From Adenophora triphylla var. japonica (taxonomy: Eukaryota > Streptophyta > Magnoliopsida > Asterales > Campanulaceae): a DNA stretch of 64,000 bases. Position 1 is the stretch's first letter. Every line of letters starts with the position of its first letter. Below are positions 62,661 to 64,000 of the stretch, one piece after another. Location: contig JAFEMH010002568.1 of assembly GCA_022495995.1 (NCBI GenBank), positions 266,848-330,847 of the forward strand, given 5' to 3'. A program made the position numbers and the translations under genes. Below the pieces are notes generated by a model. It worked only from the letters and a program-made list of their open reading frames with translations. It was not told where the DNA came from and did not search any database.

Positions 62661-63400
62661 GCCGCATGGGCTTGGGAATCGTAGATTCCGGGTCTCCTAT
62701 CCCGAGAAGGAGAGTCATCAAGCCATCCGCTTTCGTCTTCCTCTTGCGAGGTAAAGCCTTTGGCCGGAGCCTCGGGAATGCGTTGAGGCCGTTTGTGGCG
62801 GTTTTGCCGCCTTGGTTAGCACGTTGATCGAGTGCGAGTGCCAAGCTGATTTTGATCTTCCTTGCCGATCCGTGCTCTAAGCCGGACAAATTGAACCTTC
62901 GCCGATCCCGCGAGGGTTAGGGCTTCGACCGGCGCAAGATTACCAAGATCGTAGGTATTCCTGTCCCAAGGTCTCGAACTCTATTGTCGCCAGGACTTTT
63001 CGGCTTTCCCACCCCGCTTGCTCTAAGGCCGCATGGCCCTGGAGGAAGGGAGGATTGGCTGGAGTAGAGTACGTAGTAGTCGAACCTCCCGATGGCTCTC
63101 CGAGTGTACCCAATAACCGGTGTCTCCAGCCTTCAGATCTTTCTCTCGCCGTTGAGAGGACTTCTTCTTCCTGTTTTCTGAGGATTGCTCCGACCATGTT
63201 TTGGGACTCATACCTGTGCAAAGTGAGTACCACAAACATCATAGCCGATGTGGACATTTGATGAGGACCCTACCGGAAGAGGCGGAGGAACCGGCTCGCG
63301 GCGATCTTCTTGGGCATCCATTCAATGGAATTCACACTCGTTGTTGTTTGGGGAAAGGATTTCCGATCGTATCGGGTCCACGGGGCGCTCCAATTTTCCT
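62661..63400 (-). pseudogene. Gag-protease linker region of E4 (or nested relative)
   Basis: Minus-strand frames (62641-62889 and 62940-63257) with KALPRKRKTKADGLMTLLLG and GAILRKQEEEVLSTARERSE, basic and charged, leading into protease 1. They are broken by shifts. The region lies between the zinc-knuckle area and the protease, the normal gag-pro linker position. Confidence 0.45.
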
Positions 63401-64000
63401 TCCTCTATTAAGTTCAATTTCGTATCGTAACCCCACACAGCTTGCCAGGTATAGCCGTGATATCGATGGAAGGCGCAAGATTTGCTCTTGTCGTCGCGTT
63501 GACTACGGGATTCTTGGGTTTGTAATTTGCAACGAGTTTAAGGAGACCTTCCTTGATTAACCCTTCCAAAGACCTTGCTCGCTGGCATGTCAAACTTGTC
63601 GAAGTGCACAGGCCGCTTCGAGTAGAATTGTTGCTTGGTGGGACTCGGGTTTCAATTCGACCGCTGTCCCCGATGGATGAAGTTGACAGACGTATCTTTC
63701 CCTTTGTCGGGGGCCGGTGCGGGATTGAATGCAACCGCTGACGCAGAATCCGTATGGCCGTGGCAAGAGCCAACTTTTCCTCGAGATCCTTCTCGAATTG
63801 TGAGCCGACATTGACCATGGCCCTGAGATCTCGGGAAGAAATGATGACCGATGAGAGTTCCGATGGACGGCCTTAAGCAGATTTGAAGATCCGCAGACTG
63901 CTCATCCTCGAGTAGGGGCTCCATGATTTTGGAGAGTTTCCAACTCCACCTCAGAGAATTCTCCGACGCTTTCATCCGCTTCGCTCAAAGGGTAATTAAG
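63401..64000 (-). pseudogene. Gag C-terminal region with decayed zinc knuckle
   Basis: In one minus-strand frame around 63420-63500 I read KSKSCAFHRYHGYT, a decayed form of the gag zinc knuckle (C-x2-H-x4-H..C; compare CQYHQYPGH in the gag-only element). Upstream are short helices (KDLEEKLALATAIRILRQ) at about 63735-63790. Frameshifts are frequent. The rest of gag lies beyond the window. Confidence 0.5.

Larger units (their letters stand above)
45172..64000 (-). mobile_element. E4: Tat-lineage LTR retrotransposon, partial (3' LTR through gag region)
   Basis: Minus-strand element interrupting the Athila fragment. From its 3' end: LTR 45172-47374, polypurine tract, conserved motif, tandem arrays, antisense genes aORF1 (49022-51727) and aORF2 (52268-53763) on the plus strand, post-pol motif, then integrase, dual RNase H, RT, G-patch segment, protease, and an upstream region running past the window with a second protease and a gag zinc knuckle. 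The 5' LTR is not reached, so the element exceeds 18.8 kb if uninterrupted. The target duplication cannot be checked (candidate CATAA at 45167-45171). Confidence 0.88.

Overview
This window is plant nuclear DNA built almost entirely of nested transposable elements. I see no host protein gene, rRNA, tRNA or CRISPR array that I could defend. The organism is most likely a flowering plant with a large, retrotransposon-rich genome: Ty3/gypsy elements of the Tat and Athila lineages, a CACTA-type DNA transposon end with GCGACGGAA subterminal repeats, and telomere-like 7-bp repeats are all plant hallmarks. The species cannot be told from the sequence.

Layout. 1-3359: 5' LTR and leader of a minus-strand Tat-type element (E1) running off the left edge, inserted at the edge of a TATAGGG-type 7-bp array (3360-4190). 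4191-4485 and 22764-23318: pieces of a CACTA-like transposon, split by a Tat element E2 (4486-22763, plus strand, LTRs of about 1.4 kb, target duplication TCACC). 23319-about 30050: a minus-strand Tat remnant E3 with a truncated 3' LTR and no gag or pol. 30925-40919: a complete 9,995-bp minus-strand element with LTRs of about 1.39 kb, target duplication GTAAC and a gag gene but no pol (gag-only, TR-GAG-like). About 41576-45171: a minus-strand Athila-type pol fragment. 45172-64000: a minus-strand Tat element E4 that interrupts the Athila fragment and runs off the right edge.

How the parts work together. E2, E3 and E4 share one plan: LTR, gag-PR-RT-RNase H-archaeal-type RNase H-integrase (degraded; lost in E3), then two genes on the OPPOSITE strand, tandem arrays, a conserved 3' block, polypurine tract and LTR. 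The antisense genes (called aORF1 and aORF2 here) both carry a segment resembling the plant mobile domain. aORF1 has an apparent four-exon structure with intron positions shared between families. All copies here are broken.

The observation I would follow first: every Tat-type LTR here, in five families, has a short palindrome 17-23 nt upstream of its TATA box. The palindrome is family-specific (GGTCCGTACGGACC in E2, GGTCCGCACGGACC in E3, AGTCCGGCCGGACT in E4, TATGTCGCACGACATA in E1, TGTCGCACGACC in the gag-only element). The same family-specific palindrome recurs upstream of most of the antisense genes. This looks like operator sites shared by the sense (LTR) and antisense promoters, possibly read by an element-encoded protein; that interpretation is inference. 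A second shared feature is a motif of the form GAACTACG..CTTGATTCCC..GGGATACGTAGGAATCC near the 3' LTR, with a diverged relative just after pol, present even in the gag-only element.
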